Shown one piece after another: positions 9,953 to 20,603 of a stretch of DNA of 64,000 nt. Both the position numbers and the translations under genes were made by a program. The notes below the pieces were generated by a model that had not been told where the DNA came from, did no database searches, and was given only the letters and a program-made list of their open reading frames with translations. Each line of letters starts with the position of its first letter. Position 1 is the first letter of the stretch. The stretch lies in assembly GCA_027575765.1 (NCBI GenBank), contig JANBPT010000010.1, positions 62,001 to 126,000 on the forward strand, in the 5' to 3' direction. Source of the stretch: Tieghemiomyces parasiticus. Taxonomy: Eukaryota; Kickxellomycota; Dimargaritomycetes; Dimargaritales; Dimargaritaceae.

Positions 9953-10565
9953 ATGTTGGAAGTCCTGTCGGGGTTCTTCTTTATGGTGTCCTTGTTTTTC
10001 GACCTTGCGGAACCCATGCCGGAACAGCTTCACGACTCGTAAGCCAGGGCACGGAGGTCAGGGAGATCCGCAGGGTAATTGGGGCGAAAAATGGCGCACG
10101 AAGACCCGTTCAATCCCGTAGGGTGATCATCGGCGATCTGGCACGCCAGCGTCAATTGGCCTGGGCCATCGAGTCGGTAGGGTGAAACGACATCCAACTG
10201 GCTAGAGTTCTGCGTTTACGGCACGCCAGTATAAACGTCATCGTAAAGAAGACGGCAACGGAAAAACGCAAGTGCCCCTCGTCATCATGTAGTGGGCATG
10301 ACTCCGAACCGAACTGTTGGTTTACATGACAGTCAGTTTACTGAAAAAGAAGAACAAAAAACCCTACTGCACCGTTGGTAACCAGCTAGGGTCGCGTATT
10401 CTGACCTGTCTAGCCACGGCGTGCGGACAAGACTCCACCGGAAGTGCCTTGGGTTACCCGGTGGTCAACAACAACCAGTGCTTTGCTGTCCATTTCCCGC
10501 AATTTCTTCAGTTGACGAATGAAGCTCCCATAGTGCGAGTGAAGTACAGTAGACCCAAGGTCTGA
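9953..10565 (+). CDS. Candidate small secreted Cys-containing protein, two exons
   Basis: Proposed exons 9953-10038 and 10337-10565, giving 104 residues. Exon 1 encodes a classic signal peptide (MLEVLSGFFFMVSLFFDLA) with likely cleavage after LA. The donor is GTAAGC at 10039; the acceptor TCAG ends at 10336, and the phases fit. The mature part is Lys-rich at first, then has four cysteines within YCTVGNQ, ILTCLATACGQ and NNNQCFAV, an even number suited to two disulfides. A TATA box stands just upstream. I recognise no family. The two halves are convincing in themselves; the join is my inference, and other acceptors between them are possible. It could be a secreted effector or a cell-surface peptide. 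Confidence 0.45.
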
Positions 10566-11055
10566 CCTCGTTCTCAATTCATATTCGTTAGTACCAGTCG
10601 TGCTGAAGACTTAGCACTGCCCACTGAGCACGTAACGGAGGGTTGGTGTATGCAGTATCTGTCGAGAGTGACAGTAAAAAAAAAAACTGAACCATGCTGT
10701 CCCTAAATACTTGTTCAAGCCATGTAGCTCACCCATCAGTTCAAACAAATGGCCGTGAGTTTAAGTGTGAATTTACTAGACGAGGGTTACCGGGACCTTT
10801 ATGAAACATCTGAATAGACACGGCCCATGCGGGTATGTCGTCGGCCAGTAGCGCCAGGCCGTTCGGTAGCGTCGGTGGGAAGGTTCTTGCCATGTACGCT
10901 GGATAAACAGCTGACTTCCATTCCAATGCAGTGTGGGGTACACGCGGCTTTCGGAGGTTGTATAGCTTACTTTTTCTTGGATCCGAACATATCTGGTATT
11001 AAGTAAAAGGCAATGGGCGAAGGGGGGAGGCGGTGTAAATCAAAGTGTAAACAGG
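10566..11055. other. Spacer
   Basis: Shared 3' region of two convergent small genes. It includes an A10 run near 10677. No gene seen. Confidence 0.5.
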
Positions 11056-11463
11056 TCAATGTGAGTTTGAAGTGTGCGTATGTGTACCTACTGGTATGCA
11101 ACCAGTCAGTAGCACATGACATAGGCTAGGAGGGTTGCCATTGAAACGAGCGACCCTATCAATGCCAGATTCAACGCAGTTGGACTTACTTTTGATTTTA
11201 TTTAACGCCGATGAACCAAACGTTTTTTTGGCTGGTGGACTTTCGGCAGAAGGTTGGGCCTTTCTGGGCGGACGGGGGATGCCTGTGACCGGTCTCTTTT
11301 GGACCCGATTCGAGCGTTCAGGTGTGGGGTAGAACTCCTCTTGAAGCCTATGTTTAGGATCTATGACGGAAGGTTTGAGTGTGGTTGATTCCGAGGCAGG
11401 GCGAGGCAGGGCGGCAACAAAAGTTACGCAGCACATGGCGACGAGAAGTGTGGCGGTCTTCAT
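11056..11463 (-). CDS. Small secreted protein, probable two exons
   Basis: The ATG at 11463 begins a signal peptide (MKTATLLVAMCCVTFVAALP, cleaved near ALP). An ATG-less upstream extension in the same frame is ignored. The mature part is Pro/Lys-rich and includes a dibasic KRP site and RPPRKAQP. A GTAAGT donor follows position 11190, and CAG and TAG acceptors lie three bases apart near 11091, so the suggested exons are 11190-11463 and 11056-11090 (102 residues). The 99-base intron is a multiple of three, so the unspliced frame also stays open (135 residues), and either form could exist. A TATAAATAG box stands about 185 bases upstream. I know no homologue. Role could be a secreted effector or propeptide. 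Confidence 0.6.
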   Translation of the reverse strand: MKTATLLVAMCCVTFVAALPRPASESTTLKPSVIDPKHRLQEEFYPTPERSNRVQKRPVTGIPRPPRKAQPSAESPPAKKTFGSSALNKIKSKSNCVESGIDRVARFNGNPPSLCHVLLTGCIPVGTHTHTSNSH

Positions 11464-11645
11464 GGTGGGGCTGATGCAATGGGAGGAGTGAGAGGCCAAC
11501 TAAGCCGGTGGAGTATTGGGACTGCCGGGCGAGGGGAGGGGGCTAATGTCGGCGAGCAATGAAAAGATTGGAGTGACAGTGGCTAGGTGTCAGGTATGTG
11601 TCGGTATTGGTTTGAGGTGTAGACAAGAGGCGGGCCGATTAACAC

Positions 11646-11653
11646 TATTTATA
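11646..11653 (-). promoter_or_regulatory. TATA box of the 11.1-kb secreted-protein gene
   Basis: TATAAATA on the minus strand, about 185 bases before the ATG at 11463. The same nine-base box, TATAAATAG, recurs in the 18.8-19.0 kb spacer. Confidence 0.4.
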
Positions 11654-13454
11654 CATTCCTCGGGCTTGCCCTAATTGCTAAAACCTAGTAGGTTGAGCCG
11701 GTCAGCGAATAATTGTGGGGAGAGCGAGAGAGAGAGAGACTGCATCAATCCCCTGTCGTCTCCGTTACAATCAGCGATGTATAGGCCTCCATTTCCCTGA
11801 AACTATAAACCAACAACACCGGTGAATTAGCGGTCTTTGAGTTGGATTGCTATATCTTTCATGGTGGGTATTGACAGCGATCGAGTATGTGCCGTTTGAA
11901 CACGCTGGCGGAGATGTACTGCCTTTTCGCAGCGTCCTTTCGAGCCGACAGCACCAAGTCTCTCCACTCGCTGAAATTAAACGACAAACGTATAGGAAAA
12001 CCATCAAGCCTTTATTCTGCGTCATGTCGACCATCCCGAGATCACCCCCTTTATGTATGAGAGGGATGAGGAAGGAGGTTCTTCCGGTGCTATCGAGTGA
12101 AGATATTTACTCAACCCTTTGCCGTATCCATAACTTTGGGCACCGGGTGTGAAGCGGGGATATATGGTAATTATCGAACAGCATCGTACATTTCTTCGAT
12201 GACACATCTGGTGGATGGGTAGGGCAAGGATCGCAGACGATCAATATGCTAAGCCTGTCGCTGTCCCGGATCGTCCTGCGCGATGGGCTGCACAAAAAGG
12301 TACCCTGGTTAATGGGCCTGGTGCAAGCCAACGGGGGGGGTGCAAGACTTTCCACTCGACCCGCTCGGCACCCTACGGGAGAGAAGTCAAGATAAACCAA
12401 TGAAGATGGGGTCGCCGGCATGGAACCGTCAGGTGGCCTTCTCTGGCCTCTCGTTTGCCATCCACTGCCTACCCTCTTAAATTGAAGCCACCGTGACCGC
12501 TGCAATCCGCCCACCTTCCAGCACCATCGACCTGTGTGCAACGTGGTCGCCCAAAACAACGACCAGAGGCCGTACCATCAACCGTGCCTACCATGTCAAC
12601 TCCAGTGAACCAATAGCGACCGCCCCAATCCCCACTCTATATCCGTTATACTTACACAAGTGTACTTGGAAGCCTGCACCTGAGCAAAGGTAATTCTGGT
12701 TTTAACTACCTTCCGTACTTCTACTACGCTTGCTAACTGTCGCCGAGAGCCTTACGATGCCAACCAACCCCATCTCTCGGCACTCGCCCAATTGTCACCC
12801 TCTCTTTACACTTACAAGATGCCGAAGGGGCAAGAGCTCCAAACTAAGCCTAATCTCAGCGCCAATTATAGGTAGGTCGGGCGTTTATTTAACGTTGTGT
12901 AGGTGCTGCGACTCTCCTTTGTATAACGACTGCACCAGATGTACATCCGGAAAAATTCCCAAGTGGGAGAAAGTAGTGGTTCCCACTGGTTCATAGGTGG
13001 ATGCTCAGTGATGGGACCCTGGTAATCTCAAGTAGGCGTAGCAGTACAGCCATGGCATAAGGTGGGGGAGGTAGAGGCGGGCTGACAGGGAGGGGAGTCT
13101 ACCATCCTTCACCAAGTCCTGTGAGCTGCCCACTAAAAGTGATTACCAAGTATAAGATATTTCGGCTACTACGCCAACCAAAAAATCACCACAATTTTCA
13201 TTTATTAACGTATGATGATGAATATGCCAATAAATAAATATATATATATACAGGGTGTATGTGCTTGTGTAAGAAGGTGTTGCCTTCGACATGATCAGTG
13301 TCTGCCAGTGAGCATAAAACTAAGTGTAAGTGGCAGAGAGAGATGGTACTTGAACACGTCGAGGAAAGTATGATGACGCAAGGGAGTGGAGGGGGAGGGA
13401 AATAATAAAAAAAAAAGAATTATCAGGATTTACACCCCATACATTATAAAGTCT
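11654..13454. other. Long spacer
   Basis: About 1.8 kb with a GA dinucleotide run near 11722-11739 and an AT run near 13238-13250. The latter, with a minus-strand AATAAA near 13200, probably marks the 3' end of the Sel1-repeat gene. I see no gene. Confidence 0.5.
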
Positions 13455-16400
13455 TCATGGCGACGATGCGTTAGCATACTTGGACTTGAAGATCCACGAA
13501 TTGCCTACAATGCCTACCCCCTGGCGACTGGCCAGTCGAAAATAATGGGCCGCCCGGAACTTATCGAGGGGAACTCCAAGGCCGTTCAAATAACAAAACG
13601 CGATATCGTTTTGGGCGTCGGGGTCACCCAGATCGGCGGCGATCTCAAAGTAAAAGGCGGCGGTGGGGAGGCTGATGGCGACACCCCAGCCATTTTGGTA
13701 GCAAACGGCCAGTTCGTAGAGGGCGATGGTCAGTTCACGTTGGGCGACGCGGGTGGCGGCGGTGCTACGGATCCCGTCTTTGAGCTCGCGGATCGCGTGA
13801 CTCACGGCCTTTTGGAGGCACCGGAAGGCAAAGTCCGGGTCGGCCCGGCAACCCCAGCCGTGGCGACGGGCGAGACCATAGAAAAAGAGTCCGAGGGCCG
13901 AGCCTTCCTCGGCCGCCCGCCGGAATTGTGCCGTGGCTAGGGTCATGTCTCCGCGATCGTGGGCCGCTAGGGCTTCCTGAAGGTACATGTCGCCGGCGTC
14001 GTCCGTCGGTTCCAGATCGTCCGGGTTGAAGTCAGAGTCAGTGGGGCTGGCGGCCGTGGCGAGGCCAACCACCGAGGGAGTCGTCGGGCCATCGGCATCG
14101 CAGCCGGTAGGGCGGGGGGCCGTCGGACGTCGGGAGGCCGTATGAGGTGGTGGTGGTGGCGGTGGTGGTGAGGAGGAAGAGGCGTGGGGTGGTGAAGCGG
14201 ACGCTGGAGACCCGGCCGGGTACGGGGTGAAATTGCTACGGTCCCAACCCGGGTCACCGGACCGTTCTAAAGATTCATACACTTCGGATGAAAACCGGTG
14301 TTCGACGGGACTGGAGGTGAGCGGGGGGATGCGAGGTATCCGTGAGGGTAGGGTATTTTCGATAGGTCGGGGACTAGCCAGCGAGGCGTTTGACGAGCAA
14401 GGCTGTGTGAACACTTGGCCGACCGGCACTCTGGCCAGTAATTCAGAGGCACTAGCAGGCCTAGGGTGGTCAGCAACCGTCTTGTCCCGAGTGTTCATGG
14501 GCACGACGACCGCTCCGGAATCAGCAGGACCAGGGCCGTGTGGTACGACTATTCCGTCATCTTGAGTCGACTGAAGGGCGACGCTGATCGCCCCTAAATA
14601 ATCTTGACCAGTAGGTGAAAAGGCAGAGACGGGGTCAAGGAGGGGCAGCACCGAGGCCACGGGGGACGGTTCCTGGGACGGTGACAGATCAAGTGAGAGA
14701 ACTGAGGGCATACCATGGTCGCAGTCCGGCCGACGCGGTAAGGGTTTGGGCGGACCGGTGGCCCTTGCGGCTGGATCGTCGTCTTCTGCTACGCCCTGCA
14801 TGGGAACCGGGACGGCCCGGACCCGGCCAGTATCGATACGCAGGGCATTGTGAGGTCTAGTAGAATTGGGAGACGGGGAGCGGGCCAGAGGCGATGACGG
14901 ACGGCGCACCATGCGGTGAGGCGGGGGCCGAGAGGTGGCTTGGGCCAGCGGTGGGGGAGGCGATGAAGGGAGATGATTAGCCATACCCATCACCGTCAGG
15001 GGCGGCGGAGACGAGGGTGGGGCGGTCGGAGATAGATTCGGTCGCCAAGGTGCCGCAGAGGACGGCGGGGAACCCAGTGAAGGTCTACGGATGAATCCGG
15101 TAGTCTGATCGACGGGGGAAGTCGACGAGACCGAAGACCGGGACGAGGCAGAGGAAGGTGCCGTCTCTACGACCAGGTCGTTCTGGGCGAAGGGTTTGGG
15201 AATCGGGGCCGCCAACAGGGCCGTATCGTCCGGATCCGAGGCGGCGGAGAGCGCCGAGAGCGTAGAGAGCACGGGTGGGAGGGAGAGCGGCGCGTGGTGG
15301 TGCGGATGAGGGTTTTGGTGAGAGGGTTGGGGGTACACCGGCGAGTGCTCATCCGGATGGGATCCGGTACTGAAACGCGTGGCTTCGGAACTAGTGACAC
15401 GAGGGGCCGACGGTGTAGATTGGGAGGCTGATTGCGAAAACGAGCTGACTTGGTTAGCCAGCGTCGACGGTGGATGGACAGTCCCCCCATGGTAGTGCTG
15501 CTGTGGGTATTGGTGGGCATGGTTGCCTCCGCCAGAGGTCGACTCGGCCTGTTGAACCCCGGTGGCTGCGCTGTGAGTCGACACGGAAGCCACCGAATCG
15601 AGGTCCGAATTGCAAGAGTGTAAAGACGTAGTGCGCACAGGGATGCGAACCCGCGGGGGCAGTGTAGGAGTCTCCCTGTCTATCGACATACCGCGGTACC
15701 GCATGGTAACGGCCGGAGATTCGGCCGCGGACCAGGCTGGACTAGGTCCACCTTGCCTGCACGACGGCGTGCCGTCAGTGGCACTCTGGGGTAGTGAACC
15801 TCCACGCTCCGTATCGCTTGAGTGGGCCCGGGGCAATGCGCGGATATCCGTCGTTTGGGCGCGGCCCATAGCGGGGCCCAATGACTGTGACGAGCCTGTG
15901 CTACGTGGCGGGGGGCCATAGCGGTTCGGGGTGACTTGATCGAGCGAAACCTTACGGTCGTGGGGAGAAGTAGTGCCAAAGAGCAAGGTATGGAATGCAG
16001 AAGTTTCGCCACCAGCAGCCGGGGATGATGAATCCGGTGGCCCCGGGATACCGAATTCGGCGCTGGGTCGGTAGGTAAAGAGGTGCTGGATAGGGTCGGT
16101 GTTACGACCGTAGGTATCGTTGAAGGTGCGCGGAGTAGTACGTACGACCGAATGGACAACGAACGAGGACCCAGAGTCCGTGCTGACCCCGCGCTGATCG
16201 GCAGGGGGCCCCGGGGGGGATGCTCCCGCTGGTGGCGGCGAAGTCGAGGTTGTAGGGGAACCAGTACCGCGCATGTAGGCGAGGGGCTTCTCGAACAAGC
16301 GGTTCAGGTGCACCGTCATGCGGCGGGCGCGGTAACGAGAGGTATCCGAGAAGAGGTTGCGGTAGCGTTCGTCCAGGCGGAGGGGTAACCTGGGACGCAA

Positions 16401-17786
16401 ACCAGGATGGGTGGCTGAATGCCTCCCTCTACCACTACCACCATCGTCGTCGTCGTTGTGATGGTCAGGGGTATGGGAGGTCCGACGGAGTGAGTCGTCT
16501 ATAACGGCCCCTTGAGATTGTCGGCTGCGCAGGGGGGGATGGTCCGGGCGAGACTCCAATGGTAGGGCGGGGACGGGCCGCGGCGAGGGAGACCAGGTGC
16601 CACCGTAACTCTCTGGAGAAGGTAAGGCAGGGGACTCATGGCAAGGGTCTTGGCGCTCCGCATCAGGAACCATCGTTTGACGGTCCGTTGTGGTAGGCGG
16701 CGCAGTGGGGGGTAGGGAGGCATGGCTAGCAGAGTAGCTGCAGCGGCCAAGTGGGGACGGTGCCGCGGCCGCACTGCCAGGGACGCCGTGGGTGGAGGTC
16801 GGCGACCCATGCCCAGAGCCCGGCCGCCGCCCGGGTTTTCCCGGGGGGTCGGTGGTGGCCGAGACGGCGCTGTCAAAGGACCGGATGGAGGCACTGCACG
16901 GGTACACCGTGTCGAGCTCTGGAGACGGCGGGTGCTCGCCGAGAAGTTGGGCAAAGGATAGGCGGCGGCGATCGTCCGCGTTCAGGTAGGGCTGGGAGGT
17001 TGCGACAGTAGGGTACGAATCGTACGGGTTGGACGCGGGAAGCGAAGGGATACGGATGGATAGCGACTTGCCCGGTGTCGAAGAAAGGTCTGGGCTAGGG
17101 GCAGCCGACGCGGTGGGCGGTTGGAAAGAGGCACGGGATGATTTGGTCGCGATGGCGTACTCGAGGGCCTCAACGGAGGTCAGAAACCGGTCGTGAGAAT
17201 GCACAGACGCCGCCTCGGGGGCGGTGGAGGGTGGGAAGAGATTGCGGTGCTGCTCAGCAATGTCCAAGTCGGACTTGCGAGGTTGAGGCCTCCGCGGCAC
17301 GGTCCCCGGGGAGAGCTGAAGCGAGCTGCGAATGGTATCGGCGAGAGACCCGCGCCGAGAGGCATTGGTGGGCGAGGCTTGTGGCGGAACGGCCAAGGTG
17401 GATGCCGTGGTGACGGGGTCACCCGTGCCAGCCCGGTCGGGTGTAGACGGCATAGAGACAGTTTCGGCCCGGGGCCGAGCGTTGGCCGTCGGGGCCGTTG
17501 TGGGGCTCGTTGAAACGGAAAACGAGGTAGCCAATTTGACGGCAGGCTTAGGCAGCCACGACAGGACCTTGGCTCGTCGCGGGCTGCTCGGGGGCGGTTC
17601 GTCAGCGTAGGTTGGGGTCGTCGGGAGCCCCGGGCTGTTTTCGTGGACATCTGATATAGTCACCCTTGGGACGGCCGGGAAGGGGAGCGGCGACGCAGGC
17701 CCCTCGCGGTCGTCCACCGAGGTTCCGGCACCACTCCGCCGGGAAGTCCCCAACGACACGTTCAGGTACTTGCGAATGCCACTCAT
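13455..17786 (-). CDS. Dsf2/Nif1-like Sel1-repeat protein
   Basis: Single long open frame of 1443 residues, taken from the ATG at 17786; the open frame extends slightly upstream from a TTG. The first roughly 1200 residues are disordered, rich in Ser, Pro and Thr, with runs such as SSSSPPPPPPPPH and many SP/TP sites that suit proline-directed kinases. The C-terminal 200 residues hold three Sel1-type helical repeats (GLFFYGLARRHGWGC, ALYELAVCYQNGWGV, AQNDIAFCYLNGLGV) and end with VGNSWIFKSKY. That architecture and the GNSWI-K-Y ending resemble budding yeast Dsf2 and fission yeast Nif1, cell-cycle and morphogenesis proteins. Chitin synthase regulators (Skt5) also carry Sel1 repeats but have more of them. 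The family call is good; the cellular role is inferred. Confidence 0.75.
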   Translation of the reverse strand: MSGIRKYLNVSLGTSRRSGAGTSVDDREGPASPLPFPAVPRVTISDVHENSPGLPTTPTYADEPPPSSPRRAKVLSWLPKPAVKLATSFSVSTSPTTAPTANARPRAETVSMPSTPDRAGTGDPVTTASTLAVPPQASPTNASRRGSLADTIRSSLQLSPGTVPRRPQPRKSDLDIAEQHRNLFPPSTAPEAASVHSHDRFLTSVEALEYAIATKSSRASFQPPTASAAPSPDLSSTPGKSLSIRIPSLPASNPYDSYPTVATSQPYLNADDRRRLSFAQLLGEHPPSPELDTVYPCSASIRSFDSAVSATTDPPGKPGRRPGSGHGSPTSTHGVPGSAAAAPSPLGRCSYSASHASLPPTAPPTTTDRQTMVPDAERQDPCHESPALPSPESYGGTWSPSPRPVPALPLESRPDHPPLRSRQSQGAVIDDSLRRTSHTPDHHNDDDDGGSGRGRHSATHPGLRPRLPLRLDERYRNLFSDTSRYRARRMTVHLNRLFEKPLAYMRGTGSPTTSTSPPPAGASPPGPPADQRGVSTDSGSSFVVHSVVRTTPRTFNDTYGRNTDPIQHLFTYRPSAEFGIPGPPDSSSPAAGGETSAFHTLLFGTTSPHDRKVSLDQVTPNRYGPPPRSTGSSQSLGPAMGRAQTTDIRALPRAHSSDTERGGSLPQSATDGTPSCRQGGPSPAWSAAESPAVTMRYRGMSIDRETPTLPPRVRIPVRTTSLHSCNSDLDSVASVSTHSAATGVQQAESTSGGGNHAHQYPQQHYHGGTVHPPSTLANQVSSFSQSASQSTPSAPRVTSSEATRFSTGSHPDEHSPVYPQPSHQNPHPHHHAPLSLPPVLSTLSALSAASDPDDTALLAAPIPKPFAQNDLVVETAPSSASSRSSVSSTSPVDQTTGFIRRPSLGSPPSSAAPWRPNLSPTAPPSSPPPLTVMGMANHLPSSPPPPLAQATSRPPPHRMVRRPSSPLARSPSPNSTRPHNALRIDTGRVRAVPVPMQGVAEDDDPAARATGPPKPLPRRPDCDHGMPSVLSLDLSPSQEPSPVASVLPLLDPVSAFSPTGQDYLGAISVALQSTQDDGIVVPHGPGPADSGAVVVPMNTRDKTVADHPRPASASELLARVPVGQVFTQPCSSNASLASPRPIENTLPSRIPRIPPLTSSPVEHRFSSEVYESLERSGDPGWDRSNFTPYPAGSPASASPPHASSSSPPPPPPPPHTASRRPTAPRPTGCDADGPTTPSVVGLATAASPTDSDFNPDDLEPTDDAGDMYLQEALAAHDRGDMTLATAQFRRAAEEGSALGLFFYGLARRHGWGCRADPDFAFRCLQKAVSHAIRELKDGIRSTAATRVAQRELTIALYELAVCYQNGWGVAISLPTAAFYFEIAADLGDPDAQNDIAFCYLNGLGVPLDKFRAAHYFRLASRQGVGIVGNSWIFKSKYANASSP

Positions 17787-20603
17787 GCGGGGCAAGGTGT
17801 CGTTCAAGGCGCCGCTGCAGGTGACCGTAGCGATTCAGTTGGGTCAAGTCCGACACCTAGCGATTGGGAGGAGTAGCTTGTCGAACGGGTTGCTACGGTG
17901 AGGTGGGGCTGATGGGGGGGATGCAGCGCCGCACTATTGGTGGCGATACAGACACGGCTGCGACGCGGACAGGAGGGGTCTATGATACCAGCTGGGGCGG
18001 AGAGTAGAAAGGTGTAAATGTGAGCAAGGAGAAGATTTCCTCGTCAAAGCGCAGAGAAACGCTGGCGGTATACTAGGGTTAGGCTGCGGACGGCGTGGAT
18101 GAGCCGACGAGCACAGGATACTGAAAAATGGACGACGAGTGCACGCTGGTTGGCCAGGGGGGAGTTTCGACACGCTGTGCGCTTCGCCGAGGTGAAGGTT
18201 TTGAACTTCCGGTGTTGGCGGTGAAAAAACGGTGACGGGCGAAGTGAGTCGTGGGAGCGGGACTGCTGGATAGTCGTCCACCACACCATTCAAGCCTGAG
18301 ACGGGTGGGTAAGGCGTCCGTAGCAAAAAATAAAATAAAATCAAATAGAGAGGGACGAGCATGAAAGGCGAAGAGCTGTGAGCGAGAGGTTAGCCCGGAA
18401 GGATAAGGGGAGGGCGCGGGCAAGGTATTGTACCCGGACATCCTCCACGGTCCCCCGCCCCCCCCAAAAAGGGTGCAGGCCCAGGACTTGGGTGAGGGGC
18501 GAACAAAAGGACTTGGCCCTTCCACACTAGCGTATTTGCGGTCGATTATTAGACCCCCGCCGCTCATACACCCACCTTTCTTCTTGTCAGAGTTGATGCC
18601 CAGAAGTGCGGCCAGACGATGCAGATGGGCAGAGGAGAGGTAGGTGGATGGATGCTAAGCCTGCAACCGCCGACTTTCCGACAGGGGAAGGCGGTGGGCG
18701 GCAAATACGGGAGAGGCGTGAGGGCGGCCAGAAAAAAAGGAACTGACGCACCATTAGCTAAACAATACCGGTCTCGCATGATAGGTCCCAGCAAACGAGT
18801 TGAATCTGGATTCCTGAGTGTATAAATAGAATGTAGGATAGGAAAAGCATCGAATGGTCTGCTCGGCTGACTTACCATGGCGGGACGGTGAGTCAGGATG
18901 GCCGTGCCAATACCCCAGCAGCCTGGACAGGACCCCATGGGACGTGCGTGAAGATTTCGATATGGAACAATCGTGGTCTATAAATAGCTTGCAAGCCGTA
19001 ATGTGGCTATTCACAATTGTTCAGAATGGCACGCACTAGGGGAGAGGCCTTGAATCAAGAGCACCGTATCGCAATTATGAAGAGCGCAGTGGAGTTGGCA
19101 TGTAGACGCCGGTTGGCCAGTGGGACATAGCAGATCTGACGGCCGCAATGATAAATTCAGCGGTACGGTGACGTACTAGGGTGTCGCAATCTCTGGGGTC
19201 TTGCTGCGGTTAGGAAGGGGCCAGTGAATTCAGGAGGAGGGGGGGGCGGATATGCCATCATCCTGACTGGAAGGCCTCGTCAAGGAGATTTAAGGGTTGG
19301 AGCATGCAGAGTCGAATGGGGTGGGAGCCCACGTGTAATCTGGCGGCACTGAGAAGGAGGACGAGGGGTGGAATGAAGTCAGGCAAGCTGTCTTGAAATA
19401 GATCTGGGCTAGGTGCACTACTGAGGAGCCAAGTCATCAGTTAGACCATGGAAAGTAAAGACGCAAGTAAGCAAGAGGCAAGGGGTGAAGGCGGCATATG
19501 GGTAAATGGTCGTGTCAGTTATGGTCAACATGCCCCGTACAGGTAGTTGATGCATCCAGGAATAACGGACGGGTATACGACCATGAGAAAGTGTACTATT
19601 ATGAAAACAGATTAGGAGCCCATATCTGTCTCGGGGTTGTCCCCCCCCGGCCGATCCAGTCTATATTGAATGGCAGATCCACTCCCACCGCTTTAATTCG
19701 CGAGCCTATTTCTAGGTTCAGGCTGGCGGCTAGTAGATATGGCGGGACAGGGTTTTCTAGACAATTTCCCCTACAGATCGATGCGTACAGTAAAGCTGAA
19801 GCATCGCGCAATCTTCTGACAGCATGCTGTGCCCATCCGCTCAATTGTGGGGTGTCGTCTGAGTCACGGCTGTATGCGCCAAGTAGCAACGGTTTGTGTT
19901 GAAGAGGGGAAGGTTCAACGGTGTGAAGGGCGCCCCCCCATCGGCTGTGATATGGTCCACGGGGGGTGGTGCGAGTTTAACACGGGAAGTGGCCTGGTTT
20001 GGATGTCAACTGCCCTGGATACACAGTTCCGACGCGCATTATTGGTATGACATGCCAAGACGTGTTCTACTGACGAAATTATCCGCGACAGCCATCTCTA
20101 CTTCTTGCGACCCGTGCCTACTTGTCACATGGTCGCCAACGATGGCGGCAGTCTAATTTTAGAACAGGTTCCCAAAAAAAAAACTTTAGTAGAGTTTGCA
20201 GCAGTGACAGCTGTACCGCTACATCATAGAGAGTGGGTGGTACACACGGTTTTGGCACGGGGTTATATAGCGTGGGACTGGAACAGTAGAAATAGAAATA
20301 CATAGAAAGGGCGACCAAAGCAGCTGCGGCCTTGGTGTATAGGGTGTATGTGTCAAGCGGAAGTTTCACAGTCAGGGTACAGTATTTGGCCGCAAACATC
20401 ATGGGTATCTTCTCCCCACGGTAGGACATGTGGTCGGACTTGCGGGCCAACGGACTGCGAAGGCATTGAACACAGGGCGTGGATCGCCTGAAACGGTGTT
20501 TTTAGACAAGAGCGTGGTTGTACAGCGGTTCCGGTTTGGGGTGGAAGGAGAGGGGGGTCTTGCCGTCGATATGCTGAGGAAGAAGATGTGCAGGGCACAA
20601 CGG
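17787..20603. other. 2.8-kb gene-poor spacer with two TATA-like boxes
   Basis: No supportable gene. TATAAATAG occurs at 18821-18829 and again at 18979-18987, both on the plus strand and 158 bases apart, but no convincing coding exon follows either. The part next to 17787 is likely promoter and leader of the Sel1-repeat gene. Confidence 0.45.

Noticed and set aside
10039..10204. Additional short exons between the two exons of the 9.95-kb secreted gene
   Set aside because: They would need introns of about 29-36 bases, far below the 85-base minimum seen elsewhere in the window.
13386..13940. 184-codon plus-strand frame opposite the Sel1-repeat gene end
   Set aside because: It mirrors the well-supported Sel1 repeats on the other strand and has no features of its own.
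17934..18362. 142-codon minus-strand frame with a hydrophobic N-terminus, upstream of the Sel1-repeat gene
   Set aside because: It lies in the promoter and leader region, has low-complexity composition and no supporting signal. A secreted protein is not excluded but not supported.
19498..19902. 134-codon plus-strand frame from an ATG
   Set aside because: No recognisable feature; it overlaps another open frame on the opposite strand, as expected for chance frames in GC-rich DNA.
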